DNA of 64,000 nucleotides, taken from an uncultured Parolsenella sp. (GTDB lineage Bacteria; Actinomycetota; Coriobacteriia; Coriobacteriales; Atopobiaceae). The notes under the pieces were generated by a model. The model worked only from the letters and a program-made list of their open reading frames with translations, did no database searches and was not told where the DNA came from. The stretch lies in NCBI GenBank assembly GCA_934668375.1, contig CAKUNF010000001.1, positions 124,001-188,000 on the forward strand. The letters run 5' to 3'. Both the position numbers and the translations under genes were made by a program. Within the stretch, counting starts at the first letter, position 1, and each line of letters begins with the position of its first letter. Shown here in pieces: positions 44,585-53,389 of this stretch.

Positions 44585-45691
44585 ATGGAAGGGAACGAGA
44601 TGGCTAAGTCCAACGCGGTTTCGCGAGAGATTCACGCGCCCACCACGGGCGAAGAGCGCACGAAGATGATCGAGTCCACGACGGCCGAGATTGAGAAGAA
44701 GTTCGGCAAGGGCGCGATCATGAAGTACGGCGAGGGCGGTCCGGACCTTCACGTCGAGGCCATTCCCACTGGCTCGCTTGCGCTTGACGTCGCGCTCGGC
44801 ATTGGCGGCGTTCCCAGGGGCCGCATAGTGGAGATCTATGGCCCCGAGTCCTCGGGCAAGACCACGCTCTCGCTTGAGATCCTCGCGGAGGCCCAGGCCA
44901 TGGGCGGCGTCGTTGCCTTCATCGATGCGGAACATGCGCTCGACCCCGGCTATGCCGCTCGTATCGGTGTCGATATCGACGAGGTCCTCATCTCGCAGCC
45001 GGACACGGGCGAGCAGGCGCTCGAGATTTGCGACATGCTCGTTCGCTCCGGCGCCATCGACGTTGTGGTCATCGACTCTGTTGCCGCCCTCGTCCCTCGC
45101 GCCGAGATTGAGGGAGAGATTGGCGACACCACGGTGGGCCTTCAGGCCCGCCTCATGAGCCAGGCGCTCCGCAAGCTTGCGGGCTCCCTCTCCAAGTCGA
45201 ACACCACCTGCATCTTCATCAACCAGCTTCGCGAGAAGATTGGCATCATGTTCGGCAACCCGGAGACCACCCCCGGCGGCCGTGCGCTCAAGTTCTTCTC
45301 TTCCGTTCGCATGGACATTCGCCGCATCGACACGATCAAGCAGAGCGGTGACATCGTGGGCAGCCGCGTTCGCGTCAAGGTCGTCAAGAACAAGGTGGCG
45401 CCTCCCTTCAAGACGGCCGAGTTCGACATCATGTATGGGACGGGTATCTCCAAGGAGGGCTCGATCCTCGACCTCGGCGTCGAGAACGAGGTCGTCAACA
45501 AGTCCGGTGCCTGGTACACCTACGAGGGCGAGCGCCTCGGACAGGGCAGGGAGGCGGCCAAGGAGTTCCTGCGCTCCAACCCGGACCTCAGGGATGAGAT
45601 AGAGTCTCGCGTCCGCGAGGTCGTGGGGCTCGAGCCGCTCGATGGCGTTGAGCCCGTCTCTGAGGCCGGCGCAGAGAACGATGGCGAGTAG
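44585..45691 (+). CDS. recA: RecA recombinase
   Basis: 368 residues. Walker [10 protein letters not shown] near residue 84, [22 protein letters not shown]2 loop [35 protein letters not shown], and an acidic tail. It forms filaments on single-stranded DNA, drives strand exchange and triggers LexA self-cleavage. ATG 44585 follows GGGAGGA, but since transcription should start near 44576, the in-frame ATG 44600 (MAKSNAV) with its own AAGGGA is a serious alternative. No intein. Confidence 0.96.
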   Translation: MEGNEMAKSNAVSREIHAPTTGEERTKMIESTTAEIEKKFGKGAIMKYGEGGPDLHVEAIPTGSLALDVALGIGGVPRGRIVEIYGPESSGKTTLSLEILAEAQAMGGVVAFIDAEHALDPGYAARIGVDIDEVLISQPDTGEQALEICDMLVRSGAIDVVVIDSVAALVPRAEIEGEIGDTTVGLQARLMSQALRKLAGSLSKSNTTCIFINQLREKIGIMFGNPETTPGGRALKFFSSVRMDIRRIDTIKQSGDIVGSRVRVKVVKNKVAPPFKTAEFDIMYGTGISKEGSILDLGVENEVVNKSGAWYTYEGERLGQGREAAKEFLRSNPDLRDEIESRVREVVGLEPLDGVEPVSEAGAENDGE

Positions 45692-45721
45692 GGGCTCAGG
45701 AGCCTCCTGTCGCAAGTCCTC

Positions 45722-45757
45722 GAGGGGCCCTCGCGTGCACGAGGGCCCCTCTGGCTT
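45722..45757 (+). terminator. Hairpin after recA
   Basis: GAGGGGCCCTCG (45722-45733) and CGAGGGCCCCTC (45740-45751) form a perfect 12-bp stem, followed by TGGCTTT. Probably limits read-through from recA into recX, keeping RecX low. Confidence 0.7.
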
Positions 45758-45797
45758 TACGTGGACGCTCCATTTTCCTGAACGTTCTACCGCTCCC

Positions 45798-46412
45798 ATG
45801 GGTGCGAGAAAGCCACGGTGCCTCATAGAGGTTCCCGGGACCGATCCCATCCACGTTCCGGTTTGCGTCGCCAGAAGGCTCGATGCCGCGGACGCCTACG
45901 ATCCCGGCAGCCGCGCCGAGCTCCTGTATGACATCCGGGCGCTCTCGGACGAATGCGCGTGGGCCAAGCTCGTGGAGCTCGTCTCTCGTAGGGATTACTC
46001 AAAACAGGAGTCCGTTGAGCGGCTTGTTCGCGAGGGTTTCTCGAGGGATTGCTCGGAACGCGCCGTTGAGAGGGGCGTTGCGGCCCGCATCGTGAACGAC
46101 GCCCGCTTTGCCGAGTACTTCGTGCGCGCCAAGGTCTCCGCGGGCTGGGGCCCGCTGCGCATCGAGCGTGAGCTTTCTCGCAGGGGCATTTCCGTAGAGG
46201 ATGTATGTGGCTGGCCGGACGACTTCTTCGGAGACGAGGGGCCCGCGCAGAGGGCTCGCGAGCTGCTCGAGCGCAAGCCCATTCCTCGAACTAATGCCTA
46301 TGCAAGACTCGTGAGGTTCCTCGCGTCACGGGGCTTCTCGCTCACGGTTGCCAAGGATGCCGTTCGAGAACGGCTGTCTTTGGCAGACGAGGATTCCGGT
46401 GGCCCCTCGTGA
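45798..46412 (+). CDS. recX: RecX, RecA regulator
   Basis: 204 residues, three-helix repeats typical of RecX: VSRRDYSKQESVERLVREGFSRDCSERAVER, then ARFAEYFVRAKVSAGWGPLRIERELSRRGIS, then the third repeat LVRFLASRGFSLTVAKDAVRE. The N-terminal ~50 residues are an extension. RecX caps or disassembles RecA filaments. ATG 45798 chosen since the longer frame runs through the recA terminator; no strong ribosome site. No LexA box directly upstream. Confidence 0.85.
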   Translation: MGARKPRCLIEVPGTDPIHVPVCVARRLDAADAYDPGSRAELLYDIRALSDECAWAKLVELVSRRDYSKQESVERLVREGFSRDCSERAVERGVAARIVNDARFAEYFVRAKVSAGWGPLRIERELSRRGISVEDVCGWPDDFFGDEGPAQRARELLERKPIPRTNAYARLVRFLASRGFSLTVAKDAVRERLSLADEDSGGPS

Positions 46413-46444
46413 TGTGCTTCATTTTTGTCCAGCCGTTCGTTACG

Positions 46445-46473
46445 TTGACGCAAGGTGTGGCTACACATAAAAT
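46445..46473 (+). promoter_or_regulatory. Promoter with long leader for the rny operon
   Basis: TTGACG (46445-46450), 17 bases, TAAAAT (46468-46473): the best promoter match in this part. The start near 46480 leaves ~170 bases before rny. The leader has CGCC/GGCG near 46502-46520 and a CTTTTTGTTCGT run (46527-46538) also found in the mihF leader (6389-6400). Confidence 0.7.
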
Positions 46474-46648
46474 GGGATAACCATTTGGGTATCTCTCGTC
46501 CGCCGTGTTGACCATGGCGAACGTCCTTTTTGTTCGTTTAGCTGCGATCAGACGCACATAGACGCCGGGAGCCACTCGGATGGTGGGTTCTGCCCTTGTT
46601 GGCAGTCTCCTGAACATCTCTTGCAGATTAGTGATCCTAGGAGTCAGC

Positions 46649-48205
46649 ATGTTGCCAGTCATCATTGCGGCGCTTATTGCGCTTGCGGCGGGATTTGCCT
46701 TCTCGCACTTTGTCGTGAACGGTCAGAACTCGGCCAAGGTCCAGGAGGCCAACCGCCAGGTGAGCGAGGCCCAGCAGAGGGCTGAGCAGATCTGCTCGGA
46801 CGCCGAGCGCCAGGCGGAGACCACCAAGAAGGAGGCGGTGCTGGCCGCCAAGGAGGACATCCTCAAGCAGCGTCAGGCCGCTGAGGCCGAGGAGAAGCAG
46901 CGCAAGAACGAGCTTCGTTCCCTTGAGAGCCGCATCATGCAGCGCGAGGAGTCCCTCGACCGTCGCAACGACGCCCTCGATCGCCGCGAGCACCAGCTCT
47001 CCAGCCAGGCTGGTCAGCTGGACCGTCGCCAGAGCGACCTCGAGGGCCTCGTCAAGAAGCAGACGAGCGAGCTTGAGCGCATCGCCTCTCTTTCCCAGGA
47101 CGAGGCCCACAAGGAGCTTCTCGACCGCGTCCGCAAGGATACGGTCCGCGAGGAGGCCCAGATTCTGCGTGAGAGCGAGCAGCGTACGCGCGCCCAGGCC
47201 GACAAGACGGCGCGCGAGATCGTGACGACGGCCATCCAGCGTTGTGCTGCGGACCAGGCCGGCGAGGTCACGGTTACGTCCGTGCACATTCCGTCCGATG
47301 ACCTCAAGGGACGCATCATCGGTCGCGAGGGCCGCAACATTCGTACGTTCGAGCAGGTCTCCGGTGTCTCCCTCGTCATTGACGACACGCCCGAGACGGT
47401 GCTTCTTTCGAGTTTCGAGCCCGTTCGTCGCGAGACTGCCCGTGTTGCGCTCGAGAACCTCATTGCGGACGGTCGAATTCATCCCGCGCGCATCGAGGAG
47501 ATGTACAAGAAGGCCGAGACGCTCGTTAACCAGCGCGTTCAGGAGGCTGGCGAGCAGGCCGCCTTCGATGCGGGCATTCACGACCTGCACCCGGAGATCG
47601 TCAAGACGCTTGGCGCCCTTCGCTATCGCACGTCTTTTGGACAGAACGTCCTTCAGCACTCCAAGCAGGTCTCCGAGCTCTGCGGCGTGATGGCCTCCGA
47701 GCTTGGACTTGATCCCACGGCAGCCAAGCGTGCCGGCCTTCTCCACGACCTTGGCAAGGCCATTGACCACACGGTCGAGGGCCCCCACGCGGTCATCGGC
47801 GCCGATCTCGCGCGTCGTTATGGCGAGCGTCCGGAAATCGTTCATGCCATCGAGGCGCACCACGCCGACGTTGAGCCCAACACGATTCTCGACCAGCTCG
47901 TCATGGCTGCCGACGCCATCTCTGCGGCGCGCCCCGGTGCTCGTCGCGAGAGTGCCGAGACCTACATCAAGCGACTTCAGAAGCTCGAGGAGATCTCCAA
48001 CGCCCACGAGGGTGTGGAGCGCACCTACGCCATGCAGGCGGGTCGCGAACTTCACGTCATGGTCCAGCCCGAGAAGATCTCCGATGCCGAGGCCACGGTC
48101 CTGGCCCACGACATCGCCAAGCAGATTGAGGACGAGATGGAGTATCCGGGCCAGGTGCGCGTCGTGGTCATCCGCGAGTCCCGTGCCGTTGACGTTGCCA
48201 AGTAG
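46649..48205 (+). CDS. rny: Ribonuclease Y
   Basis: 518 residues: N-terminal membrane anchor (1-22), long coiled coil (~30-200, Glu/Arg/Gln-rich), KH domain with LKGRIIGREGRNIRTFEQ (~residue 220), and HD domain with AGLLHDLGKAIDH (~370). RNase Y starts mRNA decay in Gram-positives at the membrane. ATG 46649 follows AGGAG; the longer frame (46580) is less likely. First gene of a unit with the GHKL ATPase gene, spoVS and miaB. Confidence 0.95.
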   Translation: MLPVIIAALIALAAGFAFSHFVVNGQNSAKVQEANRQVSEAQQRAEQICSDAERQAETTKKEAVLAAKEDILKQRQAAEAEEKQRKNELRSLESRIMQREESLDRRNDALDRREHQLSSQAGQLDRRQSDLEGLVKKQTSELERIASLSQDEAHKELLDRVRKDTVREEAQILRESEQRTRAQADKTAREIVTTAIQRCAADQAGEVTVTSVHIPSDDLKGRIIGREGRNIRTFEQVSGVSLVIDDTPETVLLSSFEPVRRETARVALENLIADGRIHPARIEEMYKKAETLVNQRVQEAGEQAAFDAGIHDLHPEIVKTLGALRYRTSFGQNVLQHSKQVSELCGVMASELGLDPTAAKRAGLLHDLGKAIDHTVEGPHAVIGADLARRYGERPEIVHAIEAHHADVEPNTILDQLVMAADAISAARPGARRESAETYIKRLQKLEEISNAHEGVERTYAMQAGRELHVMVQPEKISDAEATVLAHDIAKQIEDEMEYPGQVRVVVIRESRAVDVAK

Positions 48206-48226
48206 CCTTCGGGCCTACGTCTGACG

Positions 48227-49342
48227 ATGAACGATTCATCTCACACTCCAACTGGCGAGGGCACGGCTTCTGCCATGCCCTCGCTTGTCGACTTTGTCGC
48301 CGCGGTTTCTGGCGACACGGCCGTGCGCGTCGAGGAGTCCCTCGGTGACGGCTTCGTTCGCCTTCGGGTGGGCGAGGCCGAGAGGCGCCAGGCCAAGCAT
48401 GACATCCGTTGCATCGAGGACGTCGTCATCGAGATGCTTCGCAACTCGAGAGATGCCGGTGCCCATCGCATCCTCGTTGCCACCTCTCGTGAGGGTGATG
48501 CTCGTTCCCTCGTCATGCTCGATGATGGCTCTGGTGTTCCCGACTCGATGCGCGAGCGCATCTTTGACGCACGCGTCACCTCCAAGCTTGACACGGTCCA
48601 CATGGATCGCTGGGGCGTTCACGGTCGTGGCATGGCGCTCTTCTCGATTCGCGAGAACACGCGCTCGGCTCAGGTCATGGCCTCCGGCAAGGGGCTCGGT
48701 TCGTCCATTCGAATCGAGGCCGATGCCGCGGAGCTTCCCGAGCGCAAGGACCAGAGCACATGGCCGACGGTTGGCAAGGGCGACGAGGGACAGAGTCAGC
48801 TCAAGGGTCCCCACAACATCATTCGCACGTGCTGCGAGTTTGCACTCGAGGAGCGGCCGAACTGCGACGTCTACCTTGGGTCTGCGGCAGATGTCCTCGC
48901 CACGGCTCGTGCGCTCGTGGATCAGAGCCCGGATCGCTCGCGCCTGCTCTTCGTCGACGATCCCTCCGAGGTTGCTGTCATCGAGCGGCCCGCCGTCGCT
49001 GGAGATGCCCATGAGCTTGCGGCTATCGCGCAGGACTTGGGGCTTCCCATCTCCGAGCGAACGGCTCATCGAATCCTCGCTGGGCAGATCAAGCCCCTTC
49101 GACCCGTTGCGGCTCGGCTGCTCCACCATGCCGGCACGCCGGGGCCTCAGCAGGTTGACCTCTCGAGGGACCGTCGCGGGCTCAAGATCGCCCAGGATGA
49201 CATCGACGAGTTCTCTCGCACGATGGAGCGGGCCTTTGATCTCATCGCTGAGCGCTACTATGTGGGGCTTTCCGGCGAGCCGAGGGTGAGCGTGACGCGC
49301 GACAAGATAACCGTTACATTTGACCTTGAGAAGGAAGACTAG
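48227..49342 (+). CDS. GHKL-type ATPase of unknown function
   Basis: 371 residues. The GHKL ATP-binding fold covers ~55-200: N box with E69 and N73 (EMLRNSRDAGAH), G1 DDGSGVP (99-105), G2 WGVHGRGMALF (129-139). There is no histidine-kinase phosphoacceptor domain and no MutL or topoisomerase transducer that I can recognise. The C-terminal half (~240-371) is alpha/beta with AQDLGLPISERTAHRILAGQIKPLRPVAARLL, possibly a helix-turn-helix-like element. It occupies the slot between rny and spoVS that ymdB fills in Bacillus. Function unknown; a switch acting with SpoVS or RNase Y is speculation. Confidence 0.75.
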   Translation: MNDSSHTPTGEGTASAMPSLVDFVAAVSGDTAVRVEESLGDGFVRLRVGEAERRQAKHDIRCIEDVVIEMLRNSRDAGAHRILVATSREGDARSLVMLDDGSGVPDSMRERIFDARVTSKLDTVHMDRWGVHGRGMALFSIRENTRSAQVMASGKGLGSSIRIEADAAELPERKDQSTWPTVGKGDEGQSQLKGPHNIIRTCCEFALEERPNCDVYLGSAADVLATARALVDQSPDRSRLLFVDDPSEVAVIERPAVAGDAHELAAIAQDLGLPISERTAHRILAGQIKPLRPVAARLLHHAGTPGPQQVDLSRDRRGLKIAQDDIDEFSRTMERAFDLIAERYYVGLSGEPRVSVTRDKITVTFDLEKED

Positions 49343-49426
49343 GGCCTGGGTGCCAGCGACCGGCCCATACTCACATACTAAAACGCAGCAGCTTTTGTAC
49401 CAGAAATGCAGCTAGGAGCAACATAC

Positions 49427-49744
49427 ATGGACTACCTGAAGGTCTCGAGCAAGTCCTCGCCTGCTTCTGTGGCCGGTGCCATCGCCGGCATGGTCAAGGA
49501 CGGGGTTCCCGTCAACATTCAATCGGTGGGCGCCGGGGCCGTCAACCAGGCCATCAAGGCGGTGGCCATTGCTCGCGGCTTCCTCATTCCCACAGGGGTC
49601 GACATCTCGTGCGCCCCCACGTTCTCGGACATCGACATTGACGGCCAGAGCCGCACGGCCATCCGCATCGCGGTGTATGTGCATAGGCTGGCGCCGTCCG
49701 ACGCTACTACCCTTGAGCAGGGTGCCGGAAAGGTGGCAATCTAA
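49427..49744 (+). CDS. spoVS: SpoVS-family protein
   Basis: 105 residues. Residues 1-86 match SpoVS closely (YLKVSSKSSPASVAGAIAGMV, VNIQSVGAGAVNQAIKAVAIARGFLIPTGVDISCAPTFSDIDIDGQSRTAIRIAVYV), an Alba-like fold, so nucleic-acid binding is plausible; a short Ser/Thr tail follows. In Bacillus it affects sporulation septation and timing, but the family is also found in non-sporulators. ATG 49427 lies nine bases after AGGAG. No other sporulation genes are visible. Abuts miaB. Confidence 0.93.
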   Translation: MDYLKVSSKSSPASVAGAIAGMVKDGVPVNIQSVGAGAVNQAIKAVAIARGFLIPTGVDISCAPTFSDIDIDGQSRTAIRIAVYVHRLAPSDATTLEQGAGKVAI

Positions 49745-51112
49745 GTGAGCAACGTCTCGTCTCTCGCCGGCCTCACGTATCACGTGAAGACATTCGGCTG
49801 CCAGATGAATCTTCATGACTCTGAGCGCGTCTCGGGTCTTCTCGGCTCTTGTGGCTGCCTTGAGGTTGCCACTCCCGAGGAGGCCGACATAGTCGTCTTC
49901 ATGACGTGCTGCGTGCGAGAGAAGGCCGACACTCACCTCTACGGCCAGGTCTCTGCCATGGTCAGCGCCCCGGAGCCTCCACATGGTCGCAGGGTCGTCT
50001 GCATTGGCGGCTGCATAGCCCAGCGTGACGGCTCTGGCATCCGAGAGCACATGCGCAACGTCGACGTCGTCTTTGGCACGCGGGCCATCGCAAGCCTGCC
50101 CGAGCTCATCGTCGATGCCCTCAACGGCTCCAAGAAGAATGTCTTTGCGGACACGAGCGAGGATGACCCCGGTTTTTCCTCCGACCTTCCCAGCAGGCGC
50201 GAGGACACCTGGCATGCCTGGGTGCCCATCATGACGGGCTGCAACAACTTCTGCAGCTACTGCATCGTGCCCTACGTTCGCGGTCGCGAGCGTGACCGTG
50301 CCTTCGAGAGCGTCGTCGACGAGGTGCGGAAGCTTCACGAGGACGGCGTTCGCGAGGTGTGCCTACTCGGCCAGAACGTGAACTCGTTCGGTCGCCAGCG
50401 CTATGGCTCTCCGCGCTTCGCCGAGCTTCTGCGTGCGGTGGGCGAGACGGGTATCGAGCGGATTCGTTTCACGAGCTCTCACCCCAAGGACCTCTCTGAC
50501 GAGACGATTGCCGCCATGGCCGAGACCCCTGCCGTGATGCCGCAGCTTCACTTGGCCGTCCAGAGTGGCTCCACGCGCGTTCTCAAGGCTATGAACAGAC
50601 ACTATTCGCGAGAGGACTACCTCTCGCTTGCTGAGCGCATCAAGAGGGCCAACCCGGGAATCGCCCTCTCGACCGACATCATTGTGGGCTTCCCGGGCGA
50701 GACCGAGGAGGACTTCGAGCAGACCCTGAGCCTTGTGCGCGAGGTTGGGTTCTCCTCGGCGTTCACGTTCATCTATTCCAAGCGCCCCGGTACGCCCGCC
50801 GCAAAGATTGTTGACCCCACGCCGCGTGAGGTCATCCAGGAGCGCTTTGACAGACTTGCCGCTCTCGTTGCCGACCTTGCGCACGAGGCCAACCAGGCTG
50901 AGCTTGGTCATACGGTCGAGGCGCTCGTCGAGGGCCCGTCCAAGAGGGATGGCGGCATCCTCGTGGGCCACAGCCCCAAGAACAAGACGGTCCACTTTGA
51001 GCTTCCCGACGGTCGGGAGGCAAGCGAGTTCGTTGGCAAGTTCGTGGACGTGCGCGTCGAGGAGGCTCGTACCTGGTATCTCCGAGGCCCCATGGTTGGC
51101 GACCCAAGGTGA
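49745..51112 (+). CDS. miaB: tRNA i6A37 methylthiotransferase MiaB
   Basis: 455 residues: FGCQMNLHDSE, MTCCVREKAD and IGGCIAQRDG give the first cluster cysteines, CNNFCSYCIVPYVRGRE the SAM cluster (~residue 165), then LGQNVNSFG, AVQSGSTRVLKAMNR, GFPGET and a TRAM domain. Converts i6A37 to ms2i6A37. GTG 49745 directly follows the spoVS stop, and the 3' end overlaps miaA by four bases, pairing the two steps of the same modification. Confidence 0.95.
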   Translation: MSNVSSLAGLTYHVKTFGCQMNLHDSERVSGLLGSCGCLEVATPEEADIVVFMTCCVREKADTHLYGQVSAMVSAPEPPHGRRVVCIGGCIAQRDGSGIREHMRNVDVVFGTRAIASLPELIVDALNGSKKNVFADTSEDDPGFSSDLPSRREDTWHAWVPIMTGCNNFCSYCIVPYVRGRERDRAFESVVDEVRKLHEDGVREVCLLGQNVNSFGRQRYGSPRFAELLRAVGETGIERIRFTSSHPKDLSDETIAAMAETPAVMPQLHLAVQSGSTRVLKAMNRHYSREDYLSLAERIKRANPGIALSTDIIVGFPGETEEDFEQTLSLVREVGFSSAFTFIYSKRPGTPAAKIVDPTPREVIQERFDRLAALVADLAHEANQAELGHTVEALVEGPSKRDGGILVGHSPKNKTVHFELPDGREASEFVGKFVDVRVEEARTWYLRGPMVGDPR

Positions 51113-52068
51113 TCGAGTCTCGCGAGGCTCCGGTTCGTCCTGGCGCACCCGTCATCTGCATCGTGGGGCCTACGGCATCGGGCAAGAGCGCCCTTGCCGA
51201 TGAGGTGGCCGTCCGTCTCGGAACTGACGTCATCTCCGTGGACTCCATGCAGGTATACCGTGGTATGGACATCGGCACGGCCAAGACGCCGGTGGGGGAG
51301 CGCCGCGTACCCCTGCAAATGGTGGATGTCGCAGACATCACACAGGATTATTCCGTGGCGATGTTCCAGGCCGAGGCTCGGTGCCTCGTCGACGCGCGCA
51401 GGGAAGAGGGACGGCCTGCGATCCTCTGTGGCGGCACGGGCCTCTACCTTGATGGTGTCATCGACGTGATGGAGTTTCCCTCGGGCGAGACTCACGGCGA
51501 GTCGCGGTCGCAGTATGAGGACTATCTCGAGGCACACGGCGTGGACGCCCTCTGGGCGCTGCTTGACGCTCGCGACCATGACAGCGCGGCCGCCATTCAT
51601 CCAAACAACTCGCGTCGTGTCATCAGAGCTCTTGAGATGCATGACGAGGGAAAGAGCTATGCCGAGCAACTCTTAGGGCTCAAGTCGCGCCAGCCGTACT
51701 ATCCCATCCAGATGTGGGGCATCACGATGGACCGGAAGCGCCTGTACAGCCGCATCGATTCTCGCGTTGACGCCATGATGCGAGAAGGCCTTGTCGATGA
51801 GGTGAGGCGGCTCGTCGCGAATGGATTTGGCGAGGACCTCACGGCGCGCCAGGCCATTGGCTACAAGGAGGTCCTGGCGTATCTTGCCGATGAATGCGAG
51901 CTCGACGAGTGCGTCGAGCTCATCAAGCGCAGGTCTCGCCGGTATGCGAAGCGGCAACTATCCTGGCTTCGAAGGGACGGGCGCGTGCGCTGGCTGGATA
52001 TGGATGTCCTTGACACCATGGGCGCCGCCGAAGGTATCGTCGAGGCGTACGAGGCAGCAGCGCGCTAG
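51109..52068 (+). CDS. miaA: tRNA dimethylallyltransferase
   Basis: 319 residues. P-loop VGPTASGKSALA, DSMQVYRGMDIGTAK, GGTGLYLDGVID, NSRRVIRALE and the C-terminal RQAIGYKEVL and SRRYAKRQLSWLRRD motifs. Adds the isopentenyl group to A37, giving MiaB its substrate. GTG 51109 overlaps miaB. Confidence 0.95.
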   Translation: MIESREAPVRPGAPVICIVGPTASGKSALADEVAVRLGTDVISVDSMQVYRGMDIGTAKTPVGERRVPLQMVDVADITQDYSVAMFQAEARCLVDARREEGRPAILCGGTGLYLDGVIDVMEFPSGETHGESRSQYEDYLEAHGVDALWALLDARDHDSAAAIHPNNSRRVIRALEMHDEGKSYAEQLLGLKSRQPYYPIQMWGITMDRKRLYSRIDSRVDAMMREGLVDEVRRLVANGFGEDLTARQAIGYKEVLAYLADECELDECVELIKRRSRRYAKRQLSWLRRDGRVRWLDMDVLDTMGAAEGIVEAYEAAAR

Positions 52069-52112
52069 CGCATGAGACCGAGGAGGAGAGAGCCACGGGT
52101 CGCTTTAAGCAA

Positions 52113-53387
52113 ATGTCCACAGCCCCCGTTCCGGAGCGTACGCTCGTCGTGGGCGTGGACACGGGCAGGACTGATTGGCCAATGAAGGAGTCCCTCGACG
52201 AGCTCGAGCGCCTTGTCGAGACGGCTGGCGGCATCGTCGTGGCTCGCGAGACCCAGAGGCTTGACTCGCCCATCCCCAAGACGTTTGTTGGCTCTGGCAA
52301 GGCCAAGGAGCTTGCGGAGCTCGTGAAGCGCATGGACGTGGACGTCGTGGCCTTCGACGACCAGCTGTCCCCCTCCCAGCAGGCCAACCTCGAGAGGATC
52401 TTTGGCGACCCCGTCAAGGTGATAGACAGGACCGCCCTCATCCTTGACATCTTTGGGCGGCATGCCACGACGCGCGAGGGCGCCCTCCAGGTGCAGCTCG
52501 CCCAGCTCCAGTACGTCTTGCCGCGCCTGCGTGGCATGTGGAGCCACCTTATGGGCGAGCAGACCCGTGGTGGCATCGGCAGTCGATTTGGCCAAGGCGA
52601 GAGCCAGCTCGAGGTTGACCGCAGGCTCGTGCGCGATCGCATCGCCTCGCTCAGGCGCGAGCTTGCCCGTCTTGAGACGCGCCGCAATACTCAAAGCAAG
52701 GCGCGCTGGGATTCCGGCATCTATCGCGTGGCCCTTGCCGGTTATACGAACGCAGGCAAGTCGACCCTGCTCAATGCCCTTACGGACTCTAAGGTGTATG
52801 CAAGAGACGAGCTGTTTGCCACGCTCGATCCCACAACGCGCTCCATTGACCTTGCAGAGGGCCGAAAGATCACGCTTACGGATACGGTCGGCTTCATCCA
52901 GAAGCTTCCGACGACACTCGTCGAGAGCTTCAAGTCGACGCTCTCGGAGGTTCGTGCTGCAGACCTCGTTCTTGAGGTTGTTGATGCCCACGATGCCAAT
53001 TGGGAGCAGAAGGTCAAGGCTGTTAACGAGATCCTCGGCCAGATTGATGCCGGGGGAATTCGTCGCGTTGTCGTCTTCAACAAGTGCGACCTGCTTGAGC
53101 CTGCGGTGCTTGACGAGCTCCGTGCTCAAAACCCCTCTGCGGAGTTCGTTTCCGCAGGGCGCCAGACCGGTCTTGTTGGTCTGATGCACAGAGTGGCGTC
53201 TGAGGCCAGTGCTGGCGATGTGACGCTCACGGCTCTTGTTCCCTATGAGAAGGGGATGCTCGTCAAGATGGTCCACGAGCGCTGCCAGGTCATACGCGAG
53301 CAGTATCAGGACAACGGTCTCCTCGTGACGCTTAAGGCCGGTGAGCGTATGGCGGCAACATTGAGACCATATGAGGTCGAGGAGTAG
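52113..53387 (+). CDS. hflX: GTPase HflX
   Basis: 424 residues from ATG 52113. N-terminal HflX domain (LVGVDTGR... FVGSGKAKEL, FDDQLSPSQQANLE, DRTALILDIFGRHATTREG, LRGMWSHL), then the G domain with AGYTNAGKST, ATLDPTTRS, DTVGFIQKLP and FNKCD. HflX splits stalled or hibernating ribosomes. The strong ribosome site (AGGAGGAGAG, 52081-52090) is 22 bases from this ATG but five bases from an in-frame ACG (52095), so true initiation may be at ACG. Independent of miaA by 44 bases. Confidence 0.93.
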   Translation: MSTAPVPERTLVVGVDTGRTDWPMKESLDELERLVETAGGIVVARETQRLDSPIPKTFVGSGKAKELAELVKRMDVDVVAFDDQLSPSQQANLERIFGDPVKVIDRTALILDIFGRHATTREGALQVQLAQLQYVLPRLRGMWSHLMGEQTRGGIGSRFGQGESQLEVDRRLVRDRIASLRRELARLETRRNTQSKARWDSGIYRVALAGYTNAGKSTLLNALTDSKVYARDELFATLDPTTRSIDLAEGRKITLTDTVGFIQKLPTTLVESFKSTLSEVRAADLVLEVVDAHDANWEQKVKAVNEILGQIDAGGIRRVVVFNKCDLLEPAVLDELRAQNPSAEFVSAGRQTGLVGLMHRVASEASAGDVTLTALVPYEKGMLVKMVHERCQVIREQYQDNGLLVTLKAGERMAATLRPYEVEE

Positions 53388-53389
53388 CT

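Noticed and set aside
49427-49744. Evidence of endospore formation from spoVS and an FtsK/SpoIIIE protein
   Set aside because: Both families are widespread in non-sporulators and no other sporulation gene is visible.
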